Below, piece by piece: positions 26,987-36,614 of a stretch of 64,000 bases of DNA. Source of the stretch: Nocardia sp. NRRL S-836 (GTDB lineage Bacteria > Actinomycetota > Actinomycetes > Mycobacteriales > Pseudonocardiaceae); the NCBI RefSeq assembly GCF_001279525.1, contig NZ_LGDY01000138.1:1-64000 (forward strand), given 5' to 3'. The position numbers were made by a program, and so were the translations under genes. The notes under the pieces are model-generated. The model saw only the letters and a list, made by a program, of their open reading frames with translations. It was not told the origin of the DNA and did no database searches. Numbering within the stretch: the first letter of the stretch is position 1; each line of letters starts with the position of its first letter.

Positions 26987-26991
26987 CCAGG

Positions 26992-28983
26992 TCAGAGACC
27001 GATGATCGTGATCTCGGTGCCGCGCTTGACCTTGCTGCGCGGCTGGGGGTTCTGGTTCACCACGGTCGCGTTGCCGCTCTTGTTGAACTCCACCTTGACC
27101 TTGAAACCGAGCCGTTCCAGCTCCTCCTTGGCCTCCCGGACCTTCTTGCGGGTCACGTCCGGGACCTCGACCTCGCTGTTGTCCTCCAGGAAGACCGTGA
27201 CGCGCTTGTTCGCGGTCGTCTCCAGCACCGCGCCGGCCGGCGGGTCGGTCCGCACGACCCGCAGCTCGTCGGGGTTGCCGCCGTTCTGGCCGCCGCCCTC
27301 CACCGCCTCCAGCCCGAGGCGCTGCAGCTCGGCGAACGCCTCGTCCCTCTTCTTGCCCGTCAGGTTCGGCACGGTCACGCGCGGCGCGGGGCCCTTGCTG
27401 AGCACCAGGGTGACCGGTTTGCCGATCTCCAGCGCGGTGCCGGGCCGCGGGTCGAGCGCCACGACCTTGCCGATGGGCACGGTGTCGTGGAACGCGTCCT
27501 TCGCGGGGTCCTTGGCCGCGGTGAGACCGACCGCCTCGATCTCCTTGGTCGCGGTCTCCGGGTCGACGCCGACGGTCACGAACGGCACCACGGGCTTGCC
27601 GCGCGACACGACGAGCTTGACGGACTCGCGCTTGCGCACCTCGGTGCCGTTGCCCGGCTCGGTGCGGATGACCTCACCCAGCGGCACGGTGTTCGACGGC
27701 TCCCGCACCACCAGCGCGGTGAGGTCGGTGTTCGACAGCAACCGGATCGCGTTCGCCTCGGACTGCCCCGACACCTCCGGCACGGTCGTCCAGCGGCCGG
27801 CGCCGAGGTACCAGGAGAACAGCCCGGCGATCAACGCCACCACGGCGGCCACGGACGTCAGGATGATCGTCAGCCGCTTCTTGCGCTTGCGCTGCTCCTC
27901 GGCCGCGTCGACCTTCTTCTTGCGCTCCACGGGACGCCGACGGGGCGGTTCGGGCCGCTGCATCGTGCGCGTGGCCGTCGCGGGCAGCGGGGGACCGGTG
28001 TGCACCGTCGTCATCGCCGGCTTGCGCACCGGCGTCGTCGCCTCGGCCGCGGGGACCGGCGTGGCACCGACGGCGACCGGAACCGGCCGCATCACGACGG
28101 TCCTGTCGTTCTCCGGCGCCGTGCCGGGAACGGGCACCGGCTGCGGCGTGAGCCCCAGCTCCGCGCCCACGCGTTCGAGCTCGGCGAGGAACACGTCCGC
28201 GTTCGCCGGGCGCAGCGCCGGGTCGCGCCGCGTCGCCTTGCGCACCAGCGTGTCCAGGGCCAGCGGGATCCCAGGGATGGACGGGACGTCCGAGGTCACG
28301 TGCTGGTAGGCCACCGAGATGGGCGTGTCGCCGCGGTAGGGCGCCTGCCCGGCCAGCATCTCGTAGAGCACGATCCCGGCCGAGTAGACGTCACTGCGCG
28401 CGTCCGCCGAACCCGACTCCACCTGTTCGGGTGACAGGTAGGCGACGGTGCCGAGGATCTCGCTGTCGCTGGTGACGCCGTTCGTGCCGATCGCGCGCGC
28501 CAGCCCGAAATCCGCGACCTTCACCTGGCCGGCCGACCCGATCAGCACGTTCTCCGGCTTCACGTCGCGGTGCACCAGGCCGGCGCGGTGGGCCGCACCC
28601 AGCGCGGACAGCACCGGGCCCAGCACGCTCAGCGCCGTCGCGGGAGGCAGTTTTCCGCGCTGGTTGAGCAGGTCACGCAGGTTTCCGCCGTCGATCAGCT
28701 CCATCACCAGATACACCTGGTCACCGTCGACGCCCTGGTCGTGCACAGACACCACGGCCGGGTGATGCAGCTGCGCCGACGCCCGCGCCTCGCGCTCGAA
28801 GCGCGCGACGAACGCGGGATCCGCGGTCAGGCGAGGATCCATCACCTTGACGGCGACCTCGCGGTCGAGGCGGGTGTCGCGACCTCGATAGACGGTGGAC
28901 ATGCCACCGCGCGCGAGCACGGAGTCCACCCGGTAGCGCTGCTCGAGCAGTCCACCCATCACGTTCGAAACCGACCTCTCCAC
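26992..28983 (-). CDS. PASTA-domain Ser/Thr protein kinase at the pknL locus
   Basis: The 663-residue protein has a Hanks-type kinase domain at about 17-275: GGMSTVYRG loop, VAVKVM with K46, HRDVKPEN catalytic loop, DFGLA, and LSPEQ. A Pro/Arg linker follows. One membrane helix lies at about 368-390 (IILTSVAAVVALIAGLF). Four PASTA repeats fill the outside part (VPEVSGQSEANAI, VPFVTVGVDPETA, VPNLTGKKRDEAF, VPDVTRKKVREAK). PASTA kinases sense muropeptides or lipid II and control growth. The locus matches pknL (Rv2176), yet M. tuberculosis PknL lacks PASTA repeats. GTG 28983 has TACCAT 8 nt upstream; GTG 28962 is an alternative. Confidence 0.92.
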   Translation of the reverse strand: MERSVSNVMGGLLEQRYRVDSVLARGGMSTVYRGRDTRLDREVAVKVMDPRLTADPAFVARFEREARASAQLHHPAVVSVHDQGVDGDQVYLVMELIDGGNLRDLLNQRGKLPPATALSVLGPVLSALGAAHRAGLVHRDVKPENVLIGSAGQVKVADFGLARAIGTNGVTSDSEILGTVAYLSPEQVESGSADARSDVYSAGIVLYEMLAGQAPYRGDTPISVAYQHVTSDVPSIPGIPLALDTLVRKATRRDPALRPANADVFLAELERVGAELGLTPQPVPVPGTAPENDRTVVMRPVPVAVGATPVPAAEATTPVRKPAMTTVHTGPPLPATATRTMQRPEPPRRRPVERKKKVDAAEEQRKRKKRLTIILTSVAAVVALIAGLFSWYLGAGRWTTVPEVSGQSEANAIRLLSNTDLTALVVREPSNTVPLGEVIRTEPGNGTEVRKRESVKLVVSRGKPVVPFVTVGVDPETATKEIEAVGLTAAKDPAKDAFHDTVPIGKVVALDPRPGTALEIGKPVTLVLSKGPAPRVTVPNLTGKKRDEAFAELQRLGLEAVEGGGQNGGNPDELRVVRTDPPAGAVLETTANKRVTVFLEDNSEVEVPDVTRKKVREAKEELERLGFKVKVEFNKSGNATVVNQNPQPRSKVKRGTEITIIGL

Positions 28984-29060
28984 AGTGCGAGATGGTAAAG
29001 CTCAGGATGACCCGGTTGGCGGAAGGGCGTTCACAGTTGAGTTATGGCATCGTGACCCCC

Positions 29061-29426
29061 GTGAGTGCGATTCCTGCCGCTGCGGATGTACTGGCTGCCG
29101 ACCTGGAGGTTCTTCCCCTCCCGGAGGTGGCCGACCGATTGGGACTTCCGGTCACCCGGGTCCACCAACTGCTGCGCGACGGGCAACTGCTCGCCGAGCG
29201 GCGGGACGGCGTCCTCGTCGTTCCCGAAGCCTTCCTCGCCGCAGGAGGGGTGGTGAAGGGTCTGCCCGGCACCATCACGGTGCTGCGCGACCAGGGCTTC
29301 TCCACGGACGAGATCCTGCGCTGGCTGTTCGCGGAGGACGACAGCCTTCCTGGCACTCCGATCGAAGCATTGCGCGGAGACCGTGGGCGCGAGGTAAAGC
29401 GACGCGCGCAGGCCATGGGCTTCTAG
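29061..29426 (+). CDS. Rv2175c-like DNA-binding protein (PknL substrate family)
   Basis: The 121-residue protein has a winged-helix/MerR-like core, VADRLGLPVTRVHQLLRDGQ, then GVLVVPEAFLAAGGVVKGLP and TDEILRWLFAEDDS. It ends REVKRRAQAMGF as in Rv2175c (REVVRRAQAMAY). Rv2175c binds DNA and is phosphorylated by PknL in M. tuberculosis; its divergent position to the kinase supports the same pairing. The start is uncertain: GTG 29061 has CATCGT 7 nt upstream and aligns with the conserved core, GTG 29052 is close, and the frame opens at 28992. Confidence 0.88.
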   Translation: MSAIPAAADVLAADLEVLPLPEVADRLGLPVTRVHQLLRDGQLLAERRDGVLVVPEAFLAAGGVVKGLPGTITVLRDQGFSTDEILRWLFAEDDSLPGTPIEALRGDRGREVKRRAQAMGF

Positions 29427-29441
29427 ATCACCCGATACAGC

Positions 29442-29480
29442 GGTTCCGGACGTCCCCGCCAGCGGAAGGCGTCCGGAACC
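29442..29480. terminator. Hairpin between the Rv2175c-like gene and crtB
   Basis: GGTTCCGGACG (29442-29452) pairs with CGTCCGGAACC (29470-29480) around 17 nt. It lies 16 nt after the stop of the DNA-binding gene and can serve the convergent crtB operon. Confidence 0.7.
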
Positions 29481-29575
29481 CCTGGACAGATGCGCACGAA
29501 GGGCAGGCGCGGCACGACCGCCTGCGCCGCCGCGACGTCGGACATCGTCGCGGTGGCCGTCGGCTAAGGCCGGCT

Positions 29576-30451
29576 TCACCCGGTCACCGCTCGCGCGAGC
29601 ATTGCCCGGCCGGCGCCGGGCACCGCCACGGCCAGCCGGCGCGCGTTCGGCACCGCCACCCGCCGCCACAGCACCTCGCAGCTCACCAGGCCGAGGATGT
29701 CGCGGTAGAGCGTGAACGCCGTCCGCACGCACGGCCGCGACGCCGGCGACAGCATCCCGATGCCCGGCTCAGCCGACCGGTACACCGCGTGCGCGTGCGC
29801 GACGAGCTCGTCGAGAGCCCTTTGCACGCGGACGTTTGCGCGACGATGACGACGAACCCAGTGCAAGAGCTCGCGGTCGACACCGTGGGCGGTGAGAACC
29901 TCTAACGGCAGGTAGACCCGGCCGCGGTCGAGGTCCTCGCCGACGTCGCGCAGGAAGTTCGTCAGCTGGAACGCCACCCCGAGCCGCGCCGCGAACGGCT
30001 CGGCCTCCGCGCGCGGCACGACGGTGCCGAGCACCGGCACCATCTGCAGCCCGATGACCTCCGCCGAGCCGTGCACGTACACCCCGAGCGCGTCGAGGTC
30101 GGCGTACTCGGTCACGTCGAGGTCCATCCGCATCGACGCGAGGAAGTCGGTGAACAACGCCCGGTCGATGTCGTAGCGGCGCACCGTGTCCGCGAGCGCG
30201 TGCAGCACCGGGGTCGACGGCTCCGCGCCGAGCAGCCGCTCCAGCCGGTCGAGCTCACCGGCGCGGTCCGGCACGTCGGCGGCATCGACGATCTCGTCGG
30301 CCCACCGCGCGAACGCGTACAGCGCGTGCACCGCCGGCCGCTGGTCGGGCCGCAGCAGCGTCGTGGCGAGGAAGAACGTCTTGCCGTACCGCGCGTTCAC
30401 CCGGCGGCACGCGGCATAGGCGGACGCCAGGCTGGCTGTGCCGGGGCTCAT
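29576..30451 (-). CDS. Phytoene/squalene synthase family protein
   Basis: The 291-residue trans-isoprenyl synthase has the two Asp-rich metal sites: [10 protein letters not shown] (about 44-53) and [17 protein letters not shown]. The [16 protein letters not shown] start is characteristic of phytoene synthases. It joins two prenyl diphosphates head-to-head, GGPP to phytoene or FPP to squalene. No carotenoid desaturase lies in the window, so the product is open. Its ATG overlaps the mptA stop (ATGA, 30448-30451), indicating coupled translation. The minus-strand frame runs open far upstream but the real start is this ATG. Confidence 0.85.
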   Translation of the reverse strand: MSPGTASLASAYAACRRVNARYGKTFFLATTLLRPDQRPAVHALYAFARWADEIVDAADVPDRAGELDRLERLLGAEPSTPVLHALADTVRRYDIDRALFTDFLASMRMDLDVTEYADLDALGVYVHGSAEVIGLQMVPVLGTVVPRAEAEPFAARLGVAFQLTNFLRDVGEDLDRGRVYLPLEVLTAHGVDRELLHWVRRHRRANVRVQRALDELVAHAHAVYRSAEPGIGMLSPASRPCVRTAFTLYRDILGLVSCEVLWRRVAVPNARRLAVAVPGAGRAMLARAVTG

Positions 30452-31965
30452 TCGTAGCGGGTGGACAGGCCGAACGGGTCCGGCTTCACCAGCGACCGCG
30501 CGGCGAGCGCCGACACCAGCAGCGCGAAGAACAGGTAGCCCCACGAGTACAGCGCCGTGTCGCCGTTGGGGAACGTCACCAGCAGCAGGAACACCGACGC
30601 GAGCGACGCCGCCACCAGCGCGCCCGTGGTCCACGCGAACCCGGCGGCCAGCGCCAGCGGCCAGCTGAAGTACCACGGCAGGGTGGCGGGGGAGAGCAAC
30701 GCGACCGCCAGCATCGTCACCGCGCCACGGCGGATGGCCTCGCGGACCTCGCCGTCGCGGGAGGCCCACCACTGCGTGTACGCGATCCAGACGAGCACGA
30801 TCGAGCCGAGCGCCCGCGCGACGGCGAGGAAGATGCCGCCGTCGACGTAGACGAACCAGTTGACGACCATCCGCACGAAGTCGCCGACCGCGCTCGGGAG
30901 CGACAGCCAGTTGATGATCATCGACGAGCTGCGCAGCGCCGGGATCCAGCCGAGGCTCACGCCCGCGACGAGCGTGCACGCGAGGAACGCCCCCACGAAC
31001 GCCGCCACACCGCCCAGCAGCGCCTTGCGGAACTGGGCGCGCTTGTCGCCCTCCAGCCGCGCCGCCCAGATCCACACCAGGAACGGCACGATCACGACCG
31101 CCGTGGCCTTCACCGAGAACGCGAGGCCGAGCAGCACGAAGCCCAGCACGTGCCGGCGGTCGAGCACCAGCAGCACGCCGGCGGCCATCAGCCCGATCAT
31201 CAGCAGGTCGTTGTGGGCGCCGCCGACCAGGTGGACCAGCAGCAACGGGTTCGCCGCCACCAGCCACAGCGCGACCGCCGACCGGCCGCCCAGGTGCCGC
31301 GCGAGACCGGGCAGCGCCCAGCACAGCAGCACGAGCCCACCGGCCAGGGCGAAGCGCATCGCGACGACGCCGAGGATCACGCTGGCGTTCGTGGCCCACA
31401 CGATCGCCTTGGCGACCAGGATGAACAACGGCCCGTACGGCGCGGGCGTGTGCTGCCAGACCCAGCTGACGTTGTCGCTGAGCGTGCTCTGCAGCACGGC
31501 CGGCCCGACCTCGTACGGGTCGTAGCCGGTCAGCGCGAGCTGGCCCTGCGCCAGGTAGCTGTAGATGTCCTTGCTGAACAGCGGTGGTGCGAACAGCAGC
31601 GGCAACGTCCACACCGTCACGGCGACCAGCACCGCGAAGTCGCCGATCTCACCCCACCGCACGAGGCGGCCCAGGCGGACCCACGCCCAGATGACCAGGC
31701 CCAGGCCCACGTACAGCACCATGCTCGCGAGGTCGTGGCCGTGGCCGTAGCGCAGCCAGCTCAGCCCGACCCGCGTGAGCAGCGGGTCCCGTTGGAGGAT
31801 CGCGCCGGCGCCCATACCGCCCAGTGCGACCAGTGCGACGCCCAGCAGGCCGAGCATGGTCGTGCGGATGGGGATGGCGTAGGGGTTCTTCTCGAGCACA
31901 GCTTCAAGAGGCTCCTGTGGAGACACCTCGGAGCTCGTGCGGGGAAGGGACGGAGTTGCTGCCAT
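30448..31965 (-). CDS. mptA: Polyprenol-phosphate-mannose-dependent alpha-1,6-mannosyltransferase (MptA/MptB type)
   Basis: The 505-residue GT-C protein has about a dozen membrane helices. An outside loop motif near the start, [18 protein letters not shown], carries the acidic residues typical of MptA/Mpt[17 protein letters not shown] and [15 protein letters not shown] are also conserved in this group. MptA extends the lipomannan backbone from the periplasmic side using polyprenyl-phosphomannose. Synteny with Rv2174 supports MptA. ATG 31965 is chosen over the frame opening at 32019; the ribosome site is weak. Confidence 0.87.
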   Translation of the reverse strand: MAATPSLPRTSSEVSPQEPLEAVLEKNPYAIPIRTTMLGLLGVALVALGGMGAGAILQRDPLLTRVGLSWLRYGHGHDLASMVLYVGLGLVIWAWVRLGRLVRWGEIGDFAVLVAVTVWTLPLLFAPPLFSKDIYSYLAQGQLALTGYDPYEVGPAVLQSTLSDNVSWVWQHTPAPYGPLFILVAKAIVWATNASVILGVVAMRFALAGGLVLLCWALPGLARHLGGRSAVALWLVAANPLLLVHLVGGAHNDLLMIGLMAAGVLLVLDRRHVLGFVLLGLAFSVKATAVVIVPFLVWIWAARLEGDKRAQFRKALLGGVAAFVGAFLACTLVAGVSLGWIPALRSSSMIINWLSLPSAVGDFVRMVVNWFVYVDGGIFLAVARALGSIVLVWIAYTQWWASRDGEVREAIRRGAVTMLAVALLSPATLPWYFSWPLALAAGFAWTTGALVAASLASVFLLLVTFPNGDTALYSWGYLFFALLVSALAARSLVKPDPFGLSTRYE

Positions 31966-32068
31966 CGCCCGAACATCGTTGCACAAGGCGCGGAAGCCTC
32001 GGCAAGCAACGGCCCTCACCGGTCACGAGGTGTTCATCGGGGCTCGCGCGGACGAGCCGTGGCCGTTC

Positions 32069-33205
32069 TCAGAACGTCCGCTTGGTCGAGCTGATCGCGA
32101 GGTCGGCGAGCTTCCCGGCGGCCGGTTCGGCCACGGGGGCGGCGTCGAGCGCGGCCAGCGCGTTCTTCGTCAGGTCCTCGATGCGCTCCTCGACGGCGTC
32201 GACGGCGCCGACCTCGACGAGCTGGCGCCGGACGGCCTCGACGGTCTCCAGGTCGAGGTCGGGCCTGCCCAGGGCGTCGTCCAGCAGGTCGGCGCCGAAC
32301 TGCGTGCCCAGCGCCACGAGCAGCGTGCGCTTGCCCTCGGCGAGGTCGTCGCCCGCGGGCTTGCCGGTCACCCCGGGGTCGCCGAACACGCCGAGCAGGT
32401 CGTCGCGGAGCTGGAACGCGACGCCGATGTCGGCACCGAACGCCCGCAGCCCCGCGATCAGCTCCGGCGAGCCGCCCGCCATCGCCGCGCCCATGTGCAG
32501 CGGCCGTTCGACGGTGTAGGCGGCGGTCTTGAGCCGGTCGATGCGCAGCGCCGCGTCCGGTGACGAGTCGCCCCGCGCCTGCGTGAGCACGTCGAGGTAC
32601 TGGCCGGCGAGCATCTCGGTGCGCATGTCCCGCCACGGCTCGCTCATCCGGCGCAGCACCTCGGCCGGCAGCCCGGCGGCGAAGAGCATGTCGTCGGCCC
32701 ACGCCAGCGCGATGTCGCCGATCAGCACGGCCGCGGCCATGCCGAACCGGTCGGACTGGCCGAGCCAGCCCTGCTCGCGGTGGTGCGCGCCGAACGCGAT
32801 GTGCACGGTCGGCCTGCCCCGCCGCACCGACGAGGCGTCCATCAGGTCGTCGTGGATCAGCGCGCACGCCTGGATCAGCTCCAGCGAGCTGACCGCCGTG
32901 AGCACCTCGCTCGCGAGCTCACCGTCCGGGTCGCCGCCCGCCGCGCGCCACCCCCACCACGCGTAGGTCGGGCGGATGCGCTTGCCCCCGCCCAGCACGA
33001 AGTCCGAGAGCGCGTCCACCGCGCTCGCGAAGCTCGGGTCCATCGCCTCACCGGACGCGCGCCGGGAGGCCAGGTACGTGGTCAACGCTTCTTCGACGTG
33101 CGTGGGCAGTGCGGCGTCGATGGGGTGGTGGGGCACACGTCCATGGTCCGCTGTGTCGGGTACCACTCGCATGCCGGGGCGGCGTACCACATCGTGAGCC
33201 ACCAT
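32069..33205 (-). CDS. Polyprenyl diphosphate synthase (IdsA2-like)
   Basis: The 378-residue E-isoprenyl synthase has GGGKRIRPTYAWWGW, the first Asp-rich motif LIHDDLMDASSVRRGRPT, and the second, GVAFQLRDDLLGVFGD. It elongates DMAPP/IPP to geranyl, farnesyl or geranylgeranyl diphosphate. Position equals Rv2173 (idsA2). It lies 103 bp upstream of mptA-crtB on the same strand, so its product may feed the phytoene/squalene synthase. ATG 33205 with AGGTGAG is chosen; the frame runs on into metF, and ATG 33172 is possible. Confidence 0.88.
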   Translation of the reverse strand: MVAHDVVRRPGMRVVPDTADHGRVPHHPIDAALPTHVEEALTTYLASRRASGEAMDPSFASAVDALSDFVLGGGKRIRPTYAWWGWRAAGGDPDGELASEVLTAVSSLELIQACALIHDDLMDASSVRRGRPTVHIAFGAHHREQGWLGQSDRFGMAAAVLIGDIALAWADDMLFAAGLPAEVLRRMSEPWRDMRTEMLAGQYLDVLTQARGDSSPDAALRIDRLKTAAYTVERPLHMGAAMAGGSPELIAGLRAFGADIGVAFQLRDDLLGVFGDPGVTGKPAGDDLAEGKRTLLVALGTQFGADLLDDALGRPDLDLETVEAVRRQLVEVGAVDAVEERIEDLTKNALAALDAAPVAEPAAGKLADLAISSTKRTF

Positions 33206-33226
33206 CTCACCTGGCGGACCACCCAT

Positions 33227-33232
33227 TAGGCT
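33227..33232 (+). promoter_or_regulatory. TAGGCT -10 box, leaderless start of metF
   Basis: TAGGCT lies 7 nt before ATG 33240. On the other strand CCTAATGGG covers almost the same bases and may serve idsA, so the divergent promoters overlap. Confidence 0.6.
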
Positions 33233-33239
33233 GGTGTGC

Positions 33240-34121
33240 ATGACGTCGGTGGTGGAGCGGCTGCAGGGGCAGTCCGCCAAGTTCTCGGTCGAGTTCCTCC
33301 CGCCGAGGAACGCGGACGACGAGCGGATCCTGTGGACCGCCGTGCGCGAGCTGGAGGCGCTGGACCCCGCGTTCGTGTCGATCACCTACGGCGCCGGCGG
33401 CTCCAGCCGTGACCGCACGATCCGCGCCACCGCCCGTGTCGCGCAGGAGACGACGCTGCTGCCGGTCGCGCACCTCACCGCCGTCGACCACTCGGTGGCC
33501 GAGCTGCGCAACGTGATCGGCTGGTACGCGGCGGTCGGCGTGCGCAACGTGCTGGCGCTGCGCGGCGACCCGCCCGGCGACCCGATGGGCGAGTGGGTCG
33601 CGCACCCGCAGGGCCTCACCTACGCCGAGGAGCTGGTGCGGCTGGTCCGCGAGCTCGGCGACTTCTGCGTCGGCGTGGCGGCGTTCCCGTACGGGCACCC
33701 GCGCTCCGGCGACCTCGCGACCGACGTGAAGTTCCTGGTGCGCAAGCTGAACGCCGGCGCGGACTACGCGGTGGCGCAGCTGTTCCACGAGCCGGAGCCG
33801 TTCCTGCGGATGCGTGACAGCGTGGCCGCGACCGGCTGCACGGCGACGTTGCTGCCGGGGATCATGCCGATGCTGTCGGCGCGCGCGCTCACGAAGATCG
33901 TGGAGCTGTCCGGCGCCGACCTGCCGGTGGAGCTGTCGCGCAGGCTGGAGCGCTACTCCGACGACCCGGCCGGGTTCCGCGCGACCGGCATCGACATCGC
34001 GACCGAGATGTGCCAGCGGCTGCTCGACGAGGGCGTGCCCGCGCTGCACTTCTACACGATGAACAGGGCGAAGGCGACGCGCGAGGTGCTGGGCCGCCTG
34101 GGCCTGGTGACCCGCGCCTAG
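33240..34121 (+). CDS. metF: 5,10-methylenetetrahydrofolate reductase
   Basis: The 293-residue TIM-barrel flavoenzyme has FSVEFLPPRNADDER at the start with the catalytic Glu. FVSITYGAGGSSRDRT, VLALRGDPPGDP, FCVGVAAFPYGHPRS and DYAVAQLFHEPEPFLRM bind FAD and folate. It reduces methylene-THF to methyl-THF for methionine synthesis. The position matches Rv2172c. ATG 33240 is preferred to the GTG two codons upstream because of the leaderless spacing. Confidence 0.93.
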   Translation: MTSVVERLQGQSAKFSVEFLPPRNADDERILWTAVRELEALDPAFVSITYGAGGSSRDRTIRATARVAQETTLLPVAHLTAVDHSVAELRNVIGWYAAVGVRNVLALRGDPPGDPMGEWVAHPQGLTYAEELVRLVRELGDFCVGVAAFPYGHPRSGDLATDVKFLVRKLNAGADYAVAQLFHEPEPFLRMRDSVAATGCTATLLPGIMPMLSARALTKIVELSGADLPVELSRRLERYSDDPAGFRATGIDIATEMCQRLLDEGVPALHFYTMNRAKATREVLGRLGLVTRA

Positions 34122-34780
34122 ACCGTCACGTTGCGCTTGTGCGCGATGAGGGCGAGCACGACGACGATCAGCGCGGCACCGCCGGTGAGCGCCGCGACGA
34201 GCAGCGCCCAGCCGAAGAACGAGCTGGAGTTCTCGCCCGCGTACTGCACGGTGGCCTGCAGCATCGACGCCTGACCGGGTTTCGGAGTCCACGCGATCGT
34301 GTTGTTCTCCTCCTCGCGGCCGTTGGTGTTCACGATCTTGCCGGGGAAGCTGACCTTGACCTGGACGTCCGCGCGTTCCACCGGCACCTGGGTCAGGTCG
34401 ACCGAGCCGGAGAGCGTGACCAGGTCGCCGGAGCGGCGGAAGTTCAAGTTGTAGCGGCTGTTGGACGAGCTGGTGGCGGTGGAGAGCGCGCGCATCTCCT
34501 CGAAGCTCAGCCCGTTGAAGAACAGCTGCGTGCCCGCGTAGGACTCCACCCGGTACGGCTTGGTGGTCACCCGGCTCGCGAGGTCCGGCGGCACCTTGAG
34601 CTGGGGACCAGGGTCGTTGTCCTGCGTGGGCGGCGTGGCCGCGACGATCTCGCCCGAGATGCGGTCGTCGTCGGACACGGCCATCGCCGCGTACACGCGA
34701 ACGCAGCCGCTCAACGAGAAGAGGGCGAGCAGCAGGAAGACCGGCACGAGCAGTGCCGAGGAACTACGCACGGCCGACAT
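34118..34780 (-). CDS. lppM: LppM-family lipoprotein (DUF3153-like)
   Basis: The 220-residue precursor has a lipobox LSGC near residue 25 after a hydrophobic signal, so the mature protein is lipid-anchored outside. The body is beta-rich (YNLNFRRSGDLVTLSGSVDL). One C-terminal membrane helix (ALLVAALTGGAALIVVVLAL) is followed by a basic tail. LppM (Rv2171) is the neighbour of metF in mycobacteria and affects surface lipoglycans and phagosome traffic there. The last 4 bp overlap the metF 3' end. Confidence 0.87.
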   Translation of the reverse strand: MSAVRSSSALLVPVFLLLALFSLSGCVRVYAAMAVSDDDRISGEIVAATPPTQDNDPGPQLKVPPDLASRVTTKPYRVESYAGTQLFFNGLSFEEMRALSTATSSSNSRYNLNFRRSGDLVTLSGSVDLTQVPVERADVQVKVSFPGKIVNTNGREEENNTIAWTPKPGQASMLQATVQYAGENSSSFFGWALLVAALTGGAALIVVVLALIAHKRNVTV

Positions 34781-34877
34781 CCTGCCAGGGTGGCCGGTAG
34801 GACGCAGTCCCTCCTTTGGTCGTGAGCTTGACTAACTACCTTTTGGCGTCGTGGGCCGCCGGGTAGCGTCTGCGGCC

Positions 34878-36530
34878 ATGGCATCCGTGCACGACATCAG
34901 CAACAAGTTCGTCACCGACACCGTGGCGCTGGACCCGATCGCGGCCACCAACCTGGGCTTCGCCGGTTCCGACGACAAGCTGACGGACTTCTCCCCGGAA
35001 GGGCACGCGGCACGTGACGAGCTCGCCGCCCGCGCGCTCGCCGACATCACGGCCACCGAGCCCGCGGATGCCGCTGAGGCGGCGGCGAAAGCCGTGTTCC
35101 TGGAACGTGTCGGCCTCGAACGCGAGCTCCACGCCGCGGGCCTGGCCGAGTCCTCGCTGAACGTCATCGCGAGCCCCATCCAGACGGTGCGCGACATCTT
35201 CGACCAGATGCCGACCGACACGCCCGAGCAATGGGCCACGATCGGGCGACGTCTGGCGGCGGTACCTACCGCTTTGTCCGGTTTGCAAGCCTCGTTGTCG
35301 CACGCCGCGTCCCGTGGCCACGTCTCGGCGCTGCGCCAGGTGACCAAGGTGGCCGAGCAGTGCGACACGTGGGCCGGCTCCTTCTTCGGCTCCTTCGTGG
35401 CGAAGGCGGACGTGCCGGGCTCCGTGCGCGGCGACCTCGACTCGGGTGCCGCGGCCGCGTCCGCCGCCTACGCCGAGTTCGCCTCGTTCCTGCGCACCTC
35501 GCTGGCCCCGCTCGCGCCGGTGAAGGACGCCGTCGGTGAGGAGCGCTACCGGCTGGGCTCGCGGTACTTCACCGGTTCGCGGCTCGACCTCGCCGAGGCC
35601 TACGCCTGGGGCTGGGAGGAGTTCCTCGGCATCGAGGCCGAGATGAAGGAGGTCGCGGCACGGCTGAAGCCGGGTGCCTCGCTGGCGGAGACCGCGGCGT
35701 TCCTGGACGAGCACCCGCGCTACCAGGTCCACGGCCAGGACGGTCTGCGGGCGTGGATGCAGGAGCTGTCCGACAAGGCCCTGCTCGACCTGCGCGACGT
35801 GCACTTCGACCTGCCGGACGCGCTGATGAACCTCGAGTGCAAGATCGCGCCGCCCGGTGGCGGTGTCGGCGCCTACTACACGCCGCCGACCGCCGACTTC
35901 TCCCGGCCGGGCCGCATGTGGTGGTCGGTCGCCGAGGGCAAGACGGTGTTCCCGACCTGGCGCGAGACCTCGACGGTCTACCACGAGGGCGTGCCGGGAC
36001 ATCACCTGCAGTGCGCCACGGCGGTGTACCAGTCGGAGAAGCTGAACGACTTCCAGCGCCTCATGTGCTGGGTGTCGGGCCACGGCGAGGGCTGGGCGCT
36101 CTACTCGGAACGCCTCATGCGCGAGCTCGGCTACCTCGACGACGACGGCGACCTGCTCGGCATGCTCGACGCCCACCTGTTCCGCGCCGCCCGCGTCATC
36201 ATCGACATCGGCATGCACCTGGAGCTGGAGATCCCGCAGGGCACCGGCTTCCACCCCGGCGAGCGCTGGACCCCCGAGCTCGGCCTGGAGTTCATGCTCA
36301 CCAGGACGCTGACCGAGGCCGCGCACGTGCACGACGAGATCGACCGCTACCTCGGCTGGGCCGGTCAGGCCCCGGCGTACAAGATCGGCGAACGCCTCTG
36401 GCTCGCCGCCCGCGAGGACGCCCGTGCCCGCAAGGGCGCCGGCTTCGACCTCAAGCAGTTCCACCAGGACGCGCTGGAGATGGGCTCGATGGGCCTCGAC
36501 ACCCTCCGCGACCGCCTCGCCGCCCTGTAG
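34878..36530 (+). CDS. DUF885 family putative zinc peptidase
   Basis: The 550-residue protein is mostly helical, with ETSTVYHEGVPGHHLQ at about 363-378, the HExxxHH-type metal site of DUF885, and downstream HGEGWALYSERLMRELG as the second zinc-ligand helix. It resembles neutral zinc metallopeptidases; no signal peptide is seen, so it is cytoplasmic. The substrate is unknown. ATG 34878 has TAGCGT 8 nt upstream. Confidence 0.88.
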   Translation: MASVHDISNKFVTDTVALDPIAATNLGFAGSDDKLTDFSPEGHAARDELAARALADITATEPADAAEAAAKAVFLERVGLERELHAAGLAESSLNVIASPIQTVRDIFDQMPTDTPEQWATIGRRLAAVPTALSGLQASLSHAASRGHVSALRQVTKVAEQCDTWAGSFFGSFVAKADVPGSVRGDLDSGAAAASAAYAEFASFLRTSLAPLAPVKDAVGEERYRLGSRYFTGSRLDLAEAYAWGWEEFLGIEAEMKEVAARLKPGASLAETAAFLDEHPRYQVHGQDGLRAWMQELSDKALLDLRDVHFDLPDALMNLECKIAPPGGGVGAYYTPPTADFSRPGRMWWSVAEGKTVFPTWRETSTVYHEGVPGHHLQCATAVYQSEKLNDFQRLMCWVSGHGEGWALYSERLMRELGYLDDDGDLLGMLDAHLFRAARVIIDIGMHLELEIPQGTGFHPGERWTPELGLEFMLTRTLTEAAHVHDEIDRYLGWAGQAPAYKIGERLWLAAREDARARKGAGFDLKQFHQDALEMGSMGLDTLRDRLAAL

Positions 36531-36540
36531 CTCCGGCGCT

Positions 36541-36593
36541 GTGCGGCATCCGGTACGTCGGCGCCGAGCCCGCTGACGTACCGGATGCCGCAC
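36541..36593. terminator. 19-bp perfect hairpin between convergent genes
   Basis: GTGCGGCATCCGGTACGTC (36541-36559) pairs exactly with 36575-36593 around a 15-nt loop. It starts 10 nt after the DUF885 stop and ends 21 nt before the stop of the convergent VOC gene, so it probably ends both transcripts. Confidence 0.85.
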
Positions 36594-36614
36594 GAGCCGG
36601 TGGGCGAGCGCCGG

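Noticed and set aside
29490-29567. 25-codon frame starting ATGCGCACGAAGGGC
   Set aside because: Too short, no ribosome site, and it sits just after a terminator hairpin.
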